From Chryseobacterium sp. S0630 (GTDB taxonomy: Bacteria > Bacteroidota > Bacteroidia > Flavobacteriales > Weeksellaceae): DNA of 32,679 nt. Shown in pieces: positions 16,571 through 24,582 of this stretch. The position numbers and the translations under genes were made by a program. The DNA lies in assembly GCF_024158915.1 (NCBI RefSeq), contig NZ_JAMZGF010000060.1, positions 1-32,679 of the forward strand, in the 5' to 3' direction. The stretch's first letter is position 1; each line of letters starts with the position of its first letter. Under the pieces are notes generated by a model, which made no database searches, was not told where the DNA came from, and was given only the letters and a program-made list of their open reading frames with translations.

Positions 16571-19531
16571 TTAGAAGTTAGCTTTTAAAGATAATCCGAT
16601 AGATCTGGTAACCGGCAGACCGAAAGAATCTACTCCTACCCCACCAGGTGTATTTCCTGATACCTGTTCAGGATCAAACGGTGCTTTTTTGTAGAAGAAA
16701 AATAAATTGGTTCCTACTAAACTTACCGTTGCATTTTTCAGATATTTTGAGTTGACATCAAACATATATGAAACAGATGCCTGGCGTAAACGGATTGTTG
16801 TGGCACTATATAAATAAGCTTCATCAACTCCTTTCCCGAATCCTTCTGTTGTTCCTACTGCTTTATAATAATCTTTTGCATTCGTCAACCCTGTATATGC
16901 CTGTCCTGCATTTGGAGTTCCTGGTGCGTACACTGCATTTGGAATAGATACACCTCCGGCATCTCTTGCATCAGCAGTGGTTTGGCTTACTCCATATAAA
17001 TCATTGGCTTTTTCTGTAAGAGATAATACTTTACCTCCGAATTTACCATCAATAAGGAAAGAGATACCCAGTTTACCAATAGTAAAGGAGTTATTGAATC
17101 CCATGATAAACTTAGGGTTCGGATTACCCAAATAAGAAGGAGTACTTTCTGCCAAAGGAACACCTTTTTCATTCACAAGAATACGCCCCTGATCATCTCT
17201 TTTAAATTTGATTCCGTAAAGATCTCCAAAAGAACCTCCCAGTTTTAATCTTGTATAATCACCACCACCTGTTAGTGAAAAAGTCAGGTCTTTGGAAACA
17301 TTGATACTTGTTGGTAATAATTCAACAATCTTATTTTTATTTGCCGATGCATTCAAAGTAGCCGTCCATCCAAATTTTGACGAATCAAAAATCTTGTAGG
17401 ATAGTGAGGATTCAAAACCTGTATTTCGGATTTTTCCTGCATTGATGTAGTATGATCCTGGAGCTAATCCTCCTAAATAGGAAGGAATTGTTGTTTCCAG
17501 TAATTGGTTGCTCGTATTTGAGTTATAATAAGTAATATCAAAATTTAATTTGTTACCTAACATTCTCAACTCAGTTCCGGCTTCAAATGTTTTGTTAAGT
17601 TCCGGCTTTGGAAGCAAAGCCTCAAAACCTGCTCCAGTAGCAAAAGAACTCTTAGGATATACAATGGTTCCTGCATCTACTCCATAAACATACCCTTTGC
17701 TATATTCAACCATTGCATTGGTAATATTGGTAGGTAACCCCAAACCAACCGTTGCATAAGATCCTCTTACTTTCCAGAAATTAATCACTTCAGGAAGTTT
17801 GAAAATAGAAGACAATATAGCGTTTGCTCCTACAGATTCATAATCAAACCCGGTTCTTCCTGTTAATGCTAAAGTAGAATCCCAGTCGTTTCTGAAAGTC
17901 ATATCTACATAGAACATATTTTTATATCCTACGGAAGCACTTGCAAAAACAGACTGTACCTGTTTTTTCATATTAGTATAGGTATTATGATATCCATCTC
18001 CAGGCGCTCTGTTTACATTCCACTGAAGGTTATTCAAAGTGAAAAGATTTGGATTAGCCAGATAAGCATTATCAATTTGTCCTATTTTATTTCTGGTAGT
18101 ATTGATACTTCCTCCTACAGTAAAATCCAATGAAATAGATTCACTTATTTTAGGACTACCAATTAATAGAACATCTCCGTAAGTAGAAGAATTTTCATAT
18201 GTATTTTTAAGCATTCTTCCATTAGTACCGTTGGCTAGTAAGCTAGGTGCTGAGAAAGCAGCAATATCACGCTGGCTGTCTGAAATATTCCAGCTGTAGT
18301 TTCCTCTTACTCTTGCCGTTAACCAAGGATTGATCTGGTAAGATAAGGAAAGGGCTCCGTATGTATTTTTGTTACTTACTGTAACTGGATTTCTGTTTAA
18401 GATCCAGTAAGGATTCTGTGTCACCGGATTTCCTTTGAAGCTTCCGTCAGGATTTACTTCCCACCAGTTTTGAGCTGGTAAAAATCTCGTTTTATCCAGA
18501 TAAGAGTAATTATCCCCTCCATACTGATCAAAATCTACTCCTCTTGGCAACCAATATAAACTCGTCAAAGGAGAAAAAGATGCTCCCGGAGTCTGTCTGT
18601 TCTTACTTTCCTGTAATGACCCGATGAAGTTGGCATCTAATGTCAGTTTATCATCCAAAAACTTACTTGAATTTCTGAAAGAAACATTGTACTGATCAAA
18701 ATAAGACATAGGAACCACTCCTTTGTTGGTCGTATTACCGATAGAGAAATAACTTGTTGATCTTTCATTTCCTGACTGGAAAGAAAGACTGTTTACCCAT
18801 GTCGTTCCTGTCTGAAGAAAATCTTTAAGATAATCCTTTGAAGATCCTTTTGCTCCCCAGCTGTCTACTGCCTGTCCCGGTTGTGATCCTGATACAGAAG
18901 GGTCATAAGACAGATAACTGTGCTGCAGTTTTGGAAGGCTGTACGCTCTGTCTACTGTAAGGCTGGAGCTGTAAGTAATTGAACTTTTCCCGGCACGTCC
19001 TTTTTTAGTCGTAATCAAAATAGCACCATTCCCTCCGGCAGAACCATACAGCGCAGAAGCAGAAGCTCCTTTCAGAAAGTTGATGCTTTCAATATCATCA
19101 GGATTGATGGAGCTCAGTACATCTCCAGGATCCGGCATATTGGAATACTGTCCGATATCTGCAGATTTTCCTGTTCCATTGATAATAGGAATTCCATCAA
19201 TTACATACAGTGGTTGAGCATTGTTTACAGACTTATTCCCTCTCATGATCACCCTTACGGAGCTACCTACACCATTGGTTCTGTTGATCTGTACGTTGGA
19301 AACTTTTCCATTGATCGAATTTAATAGATTGGGAGTTTTCACTTCTGTAAGCTCATCTCCACCAATCTGCTGACTGGAATACGTCAAAGAGCGGGCCTGC
19401 CTTTTTATCCCCAAAGAGGTGACCACGACCTCCTCAATACTGGTTGTCTTCGTAGTGTCGGCCGCTTTTTTCTCCTGTGCATTCGCAGTAAGTGAAAAAA
19501 CGAACAGAACGGGTATAACTGCTTTTCTCAT
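16571..19531 (-). CDS. SusC/RagA-family TonB-dependent outer-membrane transporter
   Basis: A 986-residue TonB-dependent beta-barrel that imports oligosaccharides with its SusD partner. The signal peptide (MRKAVIPVLFVFSLTANAQ) is followed almost at once by the TonB box region SIEEVVVTSLG (about 31-41). The plug domain then includes NSINGKVSNVQINRTNG, VRVIMRGNKS, PLYVIDGIPI and ASALYGSAGGNGAILITTKKG, and the barrel ends with a terminal Phe. It lacks the N-terminal carboxypeptidase-D-like domain found in many SusC proteins and also lacks an STN signalling domain. Regulation through an anti-sigma factor is therefore unlikely, in agreement with the AraC gene next door. It is the first structural gene of the locus, behind a 387-bp control region. 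Confidence 0.95.
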   Translation of the reverse strand: MRKAVIPVLFVFSLTANAQEKKAADTTKTTSIEEVVVTSLGIKRQARSLTYSSQQIGGDELTEVKTPNLLNSINGKVSNVQINRTNGVGSSVRVIMRGNKSVNNAQPLYVIDGIPIINGTGKSADIGQYSNMPDPGDVLSSINPDDIESINFLKGASASALYGSAGGNGAILITTKKGRAGKSSITYSSSLTVDRAYSLPKLQHSYLSYDPSVSGSQPGQAVDSWGAKGSSKDYLKDFLQTGTTWVNSLSFQSGNERSTSYFSIGNTTNKGVVPMSYFDQYNVSFRNSSKFLDDKLTLDANFIGSLQESKNRQTPGASFSPLTSLYWLPRGVDFDQYGGDNYSYLDKTRFLPAQNWWEVNPDGSFKGNPVTQNPYWILNRNPVTVSNKNTYGALSLSYQINPWLTARVRGNYSWNISDSQRDIAAFSAPSLLANGTNGRMLKNTYENSSTYGDVLLIGSPKISESISLDFTVGGSINTTRNKIGQIDNAYLANPNLFTLNNLQWNVNRAPGDGYHNTYTNMKKQVQSVFASASVGYKNMFYVDMTFRNDWDSTLALTGRTGFDYESVGANAILSSIFKLPEVINFWKVRGSYATVGLGLPTNITNAMVEYSKGYVYGVDAGTIVYPKSSFATGAGFEALLPKPELNKTFEAGTELRMLGNKLNFDITYYNSNTSNQLLETTIPSYLGGLAPGSYYINAGKIRNTGFESSLSYKIFDSSKFGWTATLNASANKNKIVELLPTSINVSKDLTFSLTGGGDYTRLKLGGSFGDLYGIKFKRDDQGRILVNEKGVPLAESTPSYLGNPNPKFIMGFNNSFTIGKLGISFLIDGKFGGKVLSLTEKANDLYGVSQTTADARDAGGVSIPNAVYAPGTPNAGQAYTGLTNAKDYYKAVGTTEGFGKGVDEAYLYSATTIRLRQASVSYMFDVNSKYLKNATVSLVGTNLFFFYKKAPFDPEQVSGNTPGGVGVDSFGLPVTRSIGLSLKANF

Positions 19532-19610
19532 AAGGTATAGATTCGTTAGATTTAATTGAGAATCAGTGACATTACTTTATTTTTTAATACAAAAAAAATT
19601 ATTGTTTTTT

Positions 19611-19626
19611 CAGCAAAATTTTGCTG
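19611..19626. promoter_or_regulatory. 16-bp perfect palindrome, candidate operator or leader hairpin
   Basis: CAGCAAAATTTTGCTG reads the same on both strands and lies 80 bp upstream of the susC start. Its first half belongs to the 12-mer TTTTTTCAGCAA at 19605-19616, which recurs in the same orientation at 19734-19745. It could be a protein-binding site; folding in a long mRNA leader is the alternative. Confidence 0.55.
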
Positions 19627-19746
19627 TTTATGTATTAAATAATTTAAAGTTTTGTTAAGATTTAATTCACATTCACAAATCTAAATTTTGTTGCCAGTCT
19701 GATATAATACTATTTTATCATAAAACGATATTATTTTTTCAGCAAT

Positions 19747-19780
19747 CAAATTTAAAAGCAATTAACACTCTAAATATCAA
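19747..19780 (-). promoter_or_regulatory. Candidate flavobacterial promoter for susC
   Basis: On the minus strand TAAATTTG (19747-19754) fits the TAnnTTTG -7 element, and TTG (19778-19780) lies 23 bases upstream, at the edge of the spacing reported for Flavobacterium promoters. It implies a leader of about 210 nt before susC. A second TAnnTTTG match, TAGATTTG at 19676-19683, has no TTG at a suitable distance. Confidence 0.4.
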
Positions 19781-19918
19781 TAAAATACGACACTTCCCCA
19801 ACAATTAAAAAAAGGGGATTTATTCAAGTATTTTGACAAAATAAAAGTAGATTTCTATGCACAATTTTAGTGCAATAGGTAAGGTACAAAAAAGAAAAAA
19901 GTAAGTTTTTAATACGTA

Positions 19919-20797
19919 TTATTCAATCTTTTTAACTCCTTTAAACTGCTCTTTAAATTCAGTTGGAGTTGTCTTTTTAATGGACTTAAATACCTTGTTA
20001 AAGTTTGCAATATTATTAAAACCTGCTTCAAAGGCAATTTCAAAAACAGTAAGATTCTTTTCCATCAACCAGCGTGCAGCATAACTGATTCTTATTTCAT
20101 TAAGATAATTAACAAAAGTTTTCCCTGTTCTTTTTTTGATAAATCTGTTAAACGTCACATTACTCATATTCACCAATGATGCTACATTATCCAGCGTTAT
20201 TTTGTTCTCAAAATTTTTATGCACAAAATCATGAACAACTTTCATTTTATCATTATCTGCAAAAGACTCAAGCTCAATACTATATGAAGATAAAAGTGTT
20301 TTGTTTTCTGCTACAGCCAATTCATTCAGAATTTTCATAATTTCTATAAAAGATTCAAAACTGTTCATCTTGGAAAGATTGAGAAACGAATCTTTTAGTT
20401 TCTCAGCCGTTTCTGTAGAAAAAAGAATTCCTCTGATGGAGTCTTTCATCAGATTATTGATAGGTTTCAGAATATTTTTTTCCATTAAGGACTGATGGAA
20501 GAAATCCTGATTAAATTGTATGGTGATTTCGTGGGTTTTTCTGTTCTTACATCTGTAATTTGCCCAGCAGTGTGGTAAATTGGGTCCTACCAGCACCAAC
20601 TCTATATTTCCGATCTCTCCGGTATGATCTCCAATCATTCTTCTATACCCTTTCCCTTTGTAGATAAAGTTGATCTCAATTTCCGGATGATAGTGGTACG
20701 GAAAGTCGAAGGAAGCTTTAATCCTGTCAAATACGAGAAAACTATCCTCAGGAGATAGTGGAGTTATTTCTCTCAGAATATTTTCTAATTCGCTCAT
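19919..20797 (-). CDS. AraC-family transcriptional regulator, probable regulator of the N-glycan locus
   Basis: A 292-residue regulator. The N-terminal half is an AraC-type cupin sensor: FDFPYHYHPEIEINFIYKGKG at about 30-50 is the classic HxHxxxEi sugar-sensing strand pattern. The C-terminal 100 residues are a double helix-turn-helix (ITLDNVASLVNMSNVTFNRFIKKRTG and VFEIAFEAGFNNIANFNKVFKSIKKTTPTEFK). It has no membrane segment, so it differs from the hybrid two-component and sigma/anti-sigma regulators common in such loci. It lies directly upstream of susC in the same direction and probably senses a cytoplasmic product such as mannose or a mannosyl-GlcNAc. Divergent from a second AraC gene, it may share the 201-bp gap 20798-20998. 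Confidence 0.88.
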   Translation of the reverse strand: MSELENILREITPLSPEDSFLVFDRIKASFDFPYHYHPEIEINFIYKGKGYRRMIGDHTGEIGNIELVLVGPNLPHCWANYRCKNRKTHEITIQFNQDFFHQSLMEKNILKPINNLMKDSIRGILFSTETAEKLKDSFLNLSKMNSFESFIEIMKILNELAVAENKTLLSSYSIELESFADNDKMKVVHDFVHKNFENKITLDNVASLVNMSNVTFNRFIKKRTGKTFVNYLNEIRISYAARWLMEKNLTVFEIAFEAGFNNIANFNKVFKSIKKTTPTEFKEQFKGVKKIE

Positions 20798-20998
20798 ACA
20801 GGCAGTTTTGAAAAAAGGGTTTAGTAATACAGGTCTTAGTACAAATCTTTGTAAAAATGATAAAATAATATCAATGTAAAAACATATTTCCGATTTATTT
20901 TATTTCAATTTTATAGATCAAACATAAGAAATCATAGGTTCAATAATTTAATACAGCTCAAATCGTGCTTTTTTGTATCTTTAAACTAAAGTTAAAGG
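20798..20998. promoter_or_regulatory. Divergent AraC-AraC intergenic region
   Basis: This 201-bp gap separates two divergent AraC genes. It contains TACAAA-TC-TTTGTA (20840-20853), an inverted repeat overlapping a near -7 match for the minus-strand gene, and TATCTTTA just before the plus-strand start, a one-base miss to TAnnTTTG. Next to it the imperfect dyad CTTTAA...TTAAAG lies close to the plus-strand ATG. Promoters are expected here, but none is firm. Confidence 0.4.
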
Positions 20999-21865
20999 AT
21001 GCCGCAACAGCTTATTTTTGAAGATCACTATAAAAGACTCGGACTGGAAATATTTTCAGAAGAAAATCTGGAGAATTTCAACGGGAATCGGTTCTCTGCA
21101 GATATTAAAGTATTTTTTATTCCTTCAGGATATGAACTTACGGTAGATTTTAATCATTATACAACCAAGAAACCTTCACTTTTCTTTCTCACCAACCAAA
21201 ATTTAAGTATCCAAAAAGGGAAAGATGAATCTATCCTTCTTTTCTACAACCGGGATTTTTACTGTATTCAGATCCATGATAAAGAAGTGGCTTGCGACGG
21301 TCTCCTCTTTCATAATGTATTTGAAATTCCTTTCGTAGAGCTTGATGATTCTGAAACATCTCTTATAAAAAGTTTGTTCCAGAATATTCAGGATGAACTT
21401 GAATGGAAAGATTCTTCCGCAGAGGAAATGATCAGAACCTATGTAAAACAGATCATCATCCGGGCTACCCGAAAGTGGAAGAAACAAAATCTGGATAATG
21501 ACACGCTCAGAATACCTGGCAGTGAACTTGATATTTTCAGAGATTTCAGCAGACATCTGGAAATTCATTTCAGAGAGAAGCATAATGTAGCAGAATATGC
21601 TGAGCTGCTTCATATAGCTCCAAAAACCTTAACTCATAAATTTAAAAATTTAAATCTGGACTCACCCAATCAGTTTATCATCAACAGAATTTTATTAGAA
21701 GCTAAAAGATTGCTGTTTTATACGGATAAACCTGTCAAAGAAATTGCTTACGATCTCGGCTATGAAGATCCGGCTTATTTCAACCGTCTTTTCACCAACA
21801 AAACAGGAAGCACACCTGCAAATTTCAAAAAAGATTACACTTCGGGAAAAAAGTACAATATTTAA
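20999..21865 (+). CDS. AraC-family transcriptional regulator
   Basis: A 288-residue cytoplasmic protein. The N-terminal 150 residues look like a divergent AraC-type ligand domain (IPSGYELTVDFN). The C-terminal double helix-turn-helix runs from about 180 to the end, with VAEYAELLHIAPKTLTHKFK as the first unit and VKEIAYDLGYEDPAYFNRLFTNKTGSTPANFK as the second, the latter matching the AraC signature closely. It is divergent from the regulator of the N-glycan locus and lies 89 bp upstream of an OsmC gene that has its own promoter. Whether it controls OsmC, the locus on its left or distant genes cannot be told. Confidence 0.85.
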   Translation: MPQQLIFEDHYKRLGLEIFSEENLENFNGNRFSADIKVFFIPSGYELTVDFNHYTTKKPSLFFLTNQNLSIQKGKDESILLFYNRDFYCIQIHDKEVACDGLLFHNVFEIPFVELDDSETSLIKSLFQNIQDELEWKDSSAEEMIRTYVKQIIIRATRKWKKQNLDNDTLRIPGSELDIFRDFSRHLEIHFREKHNVAEYAELLHIAPKTLTHKFKNLNLDSPNQFIINRILLEAKRLLFYTDKPVKEIAYDLGYEDPAYFNRLFTNKTGSTPANFKKDYTSGKKYNI

Positions 21866-21878
21866 GTCATTTTATCTA

Positions 21879-21909
21879 TTGAATAATCCTCGCTACAGAT
21901 ATACCTTTG
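21879..21909 (+). promoter_or_regulatory. Promoter of the OsmC gene
   Basis: TTG at 21879-21881, a 20-base spacer and TACCTTTG at 21902-21909 match the Bacteroidota TTG/TAnnTTTG promoter. The predicted transcript starts near 21916 and leaves a leader of about 40 nt before the ATG at 21955. It is the best promoter match in the window. Confidence 0.7.
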
Positions 21910-21954
21910 TAACATCAAAATCAAACAACAATACTAAATACAAAAACAAACATT

Positions 21955-22374
21955 ATGAGACGTAACGCAACAGCCGTTTGGAACGGTACCATTAAAGAAG
22001 GAAAAGGACATTTAACTACTCAGAGTACAACGTTAAACCAGACTCAATATTCTTTCAACAGCCGTTTTGCAGATGGTGTAGGTACAAACCCTGAAGAATT
22101 ACTGGCAGCAGCCCATGCAGGATGCTTCACGATGAAACTGGATGCAGAATTATCACAGGCAGGTTACAATCCTGAAGAATTAAAAACAACTTCTGTAATC
22201 ACTCTTGACCCAAACATCGGAAAGATTACAAAATCTGAACTGACTCTTACCGCTAAAGTTCCGGGAATCTCAGAAGAAGAATTCCAGAAATTTGCGAAGA
22301 TTGCTGAAGAAGGATGCCCTGTAAGTGCAGCTTTCAACTTTGAAATCACATTGAATGCTACTTTAGAGAACTAA
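21955..22374 (+). CDS. OsmC-family peroxiredoxin
   Basis: A 139-residue cytoplasmic protein of the OsmC/Ohr family, which reduces organic hydroperoxides using two cysteines. The N-terminal RRNATAVWNGTIKEGKG, NPEELLAAAHAGCFTMKL with the peroxidatic Cys at 57, and EEGCPVSAAF with the resolving Cys at 121 are all present, with the spacing normal for OsmC. Length and start agree with the family, and a good promoter lies 45 bp upstream. The sequence is closer to OsmC than to Ohr, judging by the GTNPEELLAAAHAGCF block. It appears to be a single-gene unit; the repeat at 22398-22557 follows it and may act as its terminator. Confidence 0.92.
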   Translation: MRRNATAVWNGTIKEGKGHLTTQSTTLNQTQYSFNSRFADGVGTNPEELLAAAHAGCFTMKLDAELSQAGYNPEELKTTSVITLDPNIGKITKSELTLTAKVPGISEEEFQKFAKIAEEGCPVSAAFNFEITLNATLEN

Positions 22375-22397
22375 GATTCCAGGCATTTATATCATAG

Positions 22398-22557
22398 AAA
22401 GAGGCTGTCTCAAAAGCCAAATGATTGGGCTTTTGTCATTCTGACGAAGGAAGAATCTCTTCGATAACAAACATATGAGATTCTTCACTACATTGTTGAA
22501 CTACATTCGCAGACCTTCAGCCTGTGTTCAGAATGGCACTTTTAAGACGGCCTCTTT
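22398..22557. repeat. Cloverleaf-like palindromic intergenic repeat, about 160 bp
   Basis: The outer arms 22398-22416 and 22539-22557 are complementary over 19 bases with two mismatches (AAAGAGGC...GTCT against AGAC...GCCTCTTT). Inside are three further pairings: AAAAGCC with GGCTTTT, CATTCTGA with TCAGAATG, and a perfect 10-bp GAAGAATCTC with GAGATTCTTC. The core, GTCATTCTGACGAAGG onward, is of a type that from memory recurs between genes in Chryseobacterium and relatives. The size and terminal dyad suggest a MITE-like or REP-like element. No target-site duplication was established. Confidence 0.75.
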
Positions 22558-22633
22558 TCTTTTTAAAAACAATTCCAGTGGTTTTAGCCAAAACTTAAAC
22601 CCAAAACATTCAAATTAATTATTCTCCTCTAAT

Positions 22634-22657
22634 AAAATATACCGAATGGTATATTTT
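22634..22657. promoter_or_regulatory. TetR operator palindrome
   Basis: AAAATATACC and GGTATATTTT form a perfect 10-bp inverted repeat around a GAAT spacer. It ends 2 bp before the -7 element TATATTTG (22660-22667) and 31 bp before the TetR start codon. The position covers the upstream promoter half, so repressor binding would block transcription of its own operon. Confidence 0.82.
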
Positions 22658-22659
22658 CG

Positions 22660-22667
22660 TATATTTG
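22660..22667 (+). promoter_or_regulatory. -7 element of the TetR-thiolase-thioesterase-FabF operon
   Basis: TATATTTG fits TAnnTTTG exactly and lies 21 bp before the TetR ATG, giving a short leader. No TTG at the usual distance is present because that stretch is the operator palindrome. Confidence 0.55.
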
Positions 22668-22688
22668 CATCATATTTAAACATTTATA

Positions 22689-23294
22689 ATGTCGAAGGCA
22701 GAAAAAACGAAACAGCATATCATCGAGAAAACAGCAACCCTTTTTAATACCAAGGGTTATATCTCTACATCGCTATCCGACATTACTCAGGCAACCGGAC
22801 TGACGAAAGGCAGTATCTATGGAAATTTTGAAAACAAAGACGAAGTAGCAATTGAAGTTTACAAATACAATTCCGGACTATTGAGCAAGACACTCAGTCG
22901 TTCTTTTGGTGATGAGTATCCAACTTCACTGGATAAACTGCATGCTTTTGTAGATTTTTACCGGAAAAACTGGAAGTTTGTCTTTGCCAACGGCGGCTGT
23001 CCGCTTATGAATGCTGCTACTGAAGCTGATGATTCTTTTCCTGCTTTAAAAACTCAGGTTAAAAAATCTTTTGAACAATGGATGACAAAAATATCAAATG
23101 CCATTGCAGAAGGACAAAGTAAAGGTGAAATTGATAAAAAAGTCAATGCTGAGCAATTCGCCTCCCTATTCATCATGCTTATTGAAGGTGGAATTCTGCT
23201 TTCAAAAACAATGGGTGACCAAAGTTTTCTAAACCACGCTTTAGATAAAGTCAGCCATATGATTGATCATGAACTCAATATTCTTCCATCATAA
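22689..23294 (+). CDS. TetR/AcrR-family transcriptional repressor
   Basis: A 201-residue regulator. The N-terminal helix-turn-helix spans about residues 8-52 (KQHIIEKTATLFNTKGYISTS, then SDITQATGLTKGSIYGNFENKDE), the TetR_N signature. The C-terminal part is helical and matches the YfiR-like ligand-binding domains (FVFANGGCPLMNAATEADDSFPALK). It is the first gene of an operon with thiolase (10 bp downstream), thioesterase and FabF, and has a perfect dyad at its promoter, so it is very likely autoregulated. The inducer is probably an acyl-CoA or fatty acid, by analogy with other TetR proteins beside thiolase genes; this is inference. Confidence 0.9.
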   Translation: MSKAEKTKQHIIEKTATLFNTKGYISTSLSDITQATGLTKGSIYGNFENKDEVAIEVYKYNSGLLSKTLSRSFGDEYPTSLDKLHAFVDFYRKNWKFVFANGGCPLMNAATEADDSFPALKTQVKKSFEQWMTKISNAIAEGQSKGEIDKKVNAEQFASLFIMLIEGGILLSKTMGDQSFLNHALDKVSHMIDHELNILPS

Positions 23295-23304
23295 ATTATA
23301 CAAT

Positions 23305-24573
23305 ATGGAAACAAAAAAAGTGGCTATTGTAGGATACAACAGAATTCCTTTTGCCAGAATGAATACCGCTTATTCAGAGCAGGGTAATCAGGATCTTCTT
23401 CTTGCTTCTCTCAACGGATTAATAGACCGCTGCCATTTAAAAGGAAAACGACTTGGAGAAGTTGCGGGTGGCGCAGTCATTAAACACATTTCTGAGAGTA
23501 ACCTCATCAGAGAAACGGTGATGAATACCACTCTTGACCCTGCAACACCTGCTTGTGATCTTCAACAGGCATGTGATACAGGAATTGAAGCTGCTATTTA
23601 TATCGGAAATAAAATTGCCCTGGGGCAGATAGATTGTGGTATTGCCTGCGGAGTGGAAGCGATGAGTAACATCCCGTTTGAATCTTCACCCAGATTAAGA
23701 AAAGCTCTTTTACAAGCGAATAAAGAAAAATCAGCGTTTGGAAAATTAAAACAACTGTTAAGCCCAAGACTGAAAGACTGGATGCCAATTCCTTATAAAG
23801 GACAGGAACCTAAAACCGGTCTGGTAATGGGTGAACATACAGAAATTACCGCCAAATATTACAAAATTTCCAGAGAAGAGCAGGATGAACTCGCTTTAAA
23901 AAGCCACCAAAATATGGCAAAAGCTTATGATGAAGGATTTTTTGATGATATGATTACTCCAGCCTTTGGTCTAGATAAAGATAATAACCTGAGACGCGAT
24001 AGTAGTATTGAGAAGCTTTCACAGTTGAAACCCGCTTTTGATAAACAGAATGGAACTTTAACGGCAGGAAATTCAACGCCATTTACGGATGGTGCTTCCG
24101 CAGTGTTACTGGCCAGTGAAGAGTGGGCGAAAGCCAATAACCTCCCTGTTTTGGCCTATATCAGTTTTTCTGAATTGGCGGGAATAGAATATGTAGAAAA
24201 TAAACAGGATTTACTTCTTGCTCCTGTTTTTGCAGCGGAGAGAATGCTTAAAAAAGCCGAAATGAATCTGTCAGATTTCGATTATTATGAAATTCACGAA
24301 GCATTTGCCGCACAGGTTTTAGCAACTATAAAAATCTGGGAAAATGAAGAGCTAGCCCAAAAATTCGGATTGGAAAAAGCCCTTGGGAAAATAGACAGAA
24401 GCAAACTGAATGTAAAAGGAGGAAGCCTTGCAGCAGCACATCCGTTTGCCGCAACAGGAGGAAGAATTATTGCAACACTGGCAAAACTTCTTCATGAAAA
24501 AGGCAGCGGAAAAGGATTTATATCCATCTGTGCAGCCCGTGGACAGGGAGTAACCATGATTTTAGAAAAGTAA
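23305..24573 (+). CDS. Thiolase, acetyl-CoA C-acyltransferase (FadI-like)
   Basis: A 422-residue cytoplasmic thiolase. The start METKKVAIVGY at 23305 is chosen over an in-frame Met at 23263 because the latter lies inside the TetR gene and adds residues unrelated to the family. The catalytic set is complete: nucleophilic Cys90 in LQQACDTG, His331 in YEIHEAFAAQ, His379 in AAAHPFAATGGR and Cys409 in ICAARGQG. Thiolases either cleave 3-ketoacyl-CoA or condense acyl-CoAs. The layout is closest to the FadI type of beta-oxidation thiolase, but no hydratase/dehydrogenase partner (FadJ) is in the operon. Its neighbours are a thioesterase (9 bp on) and FabF. Confidence 0.9.
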   Translation: METKKVAIVGYNRIPFARMNTAYSEQGNQDLLLASLNGLIDRCHLKGKRLGEVAGGAVIKHISESNLIRETVMNTTLDPATPACDLQQACDTGIEAAIYIGNKIALGQIDCGIACGVEAMSNIPFESSPRLRKALLQANKEKSAFGKLKQLLSPRLKDWMPIPYKGQEPKTGLVMGEHTEITAKYYKISREEQDELALKSHQNMAKAYDEGFFDDMITPAFGLDKDNNLRRDSSIEKLSQLKPAFDKQNGTLTAGNSTPFTDGASAVLLASEEWAKANNLPVLAYISFSELAGIEYVENKQDLLLAPVFAAERMLKKAEMNLSDFDYYEIHEAFAAQVLATIKIWENEELAQKFGLEKALGKIDRSKLNVKGGSLAAAHPFAATGGRIIATLAKLLHEKGSGKGFISICAARGQGVTMILEK

Positions 24574-24582
24574 AAATTAAAT

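Larger units (their letters stand above)
19532..19918. promoter_or_regulatory. 387-bp control region upstream of susC
   Basis: No gene was seen in this very A/T-rich stretch between the AraC regulator and susC. It holds a 16-bp perfect palindrome, a repeated 12-mer and TAnnTTTG elements on the minus strand (listed separately). It also contains a small TGCAC/GTGCA hairpin (19858-19874) and a CCCC/GGGG hairpin (19796-19818) that may end the AraC transcript. It is the likely promoter and operator of the main operon. Confidence 0.7.
22375..22688. other. 314-bp intergenic region after OsmC
   Basis: No coding sequence was seen. The first half is occupied by a palindromic repeat element (22398-22557). 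The rest is A/T-rich and ends in the operator and -7 element of the TetR gene (22634-22667). Confidence 0.8.

Noticed and set aside
19676..19683. TAGATTTG as the main susC promoter
   Set aside because: It fits TAnnTTTG, but no TTG lies 17-23 bases upstream; the site at 19747-19780 is better, though still tentative.
23263..23304. Earlier in-frame Met for the thiolase
   Set aside because: It lies inside the TetR gene and adds residues foreign to thiolases; METKKVAIVGY is the family start.
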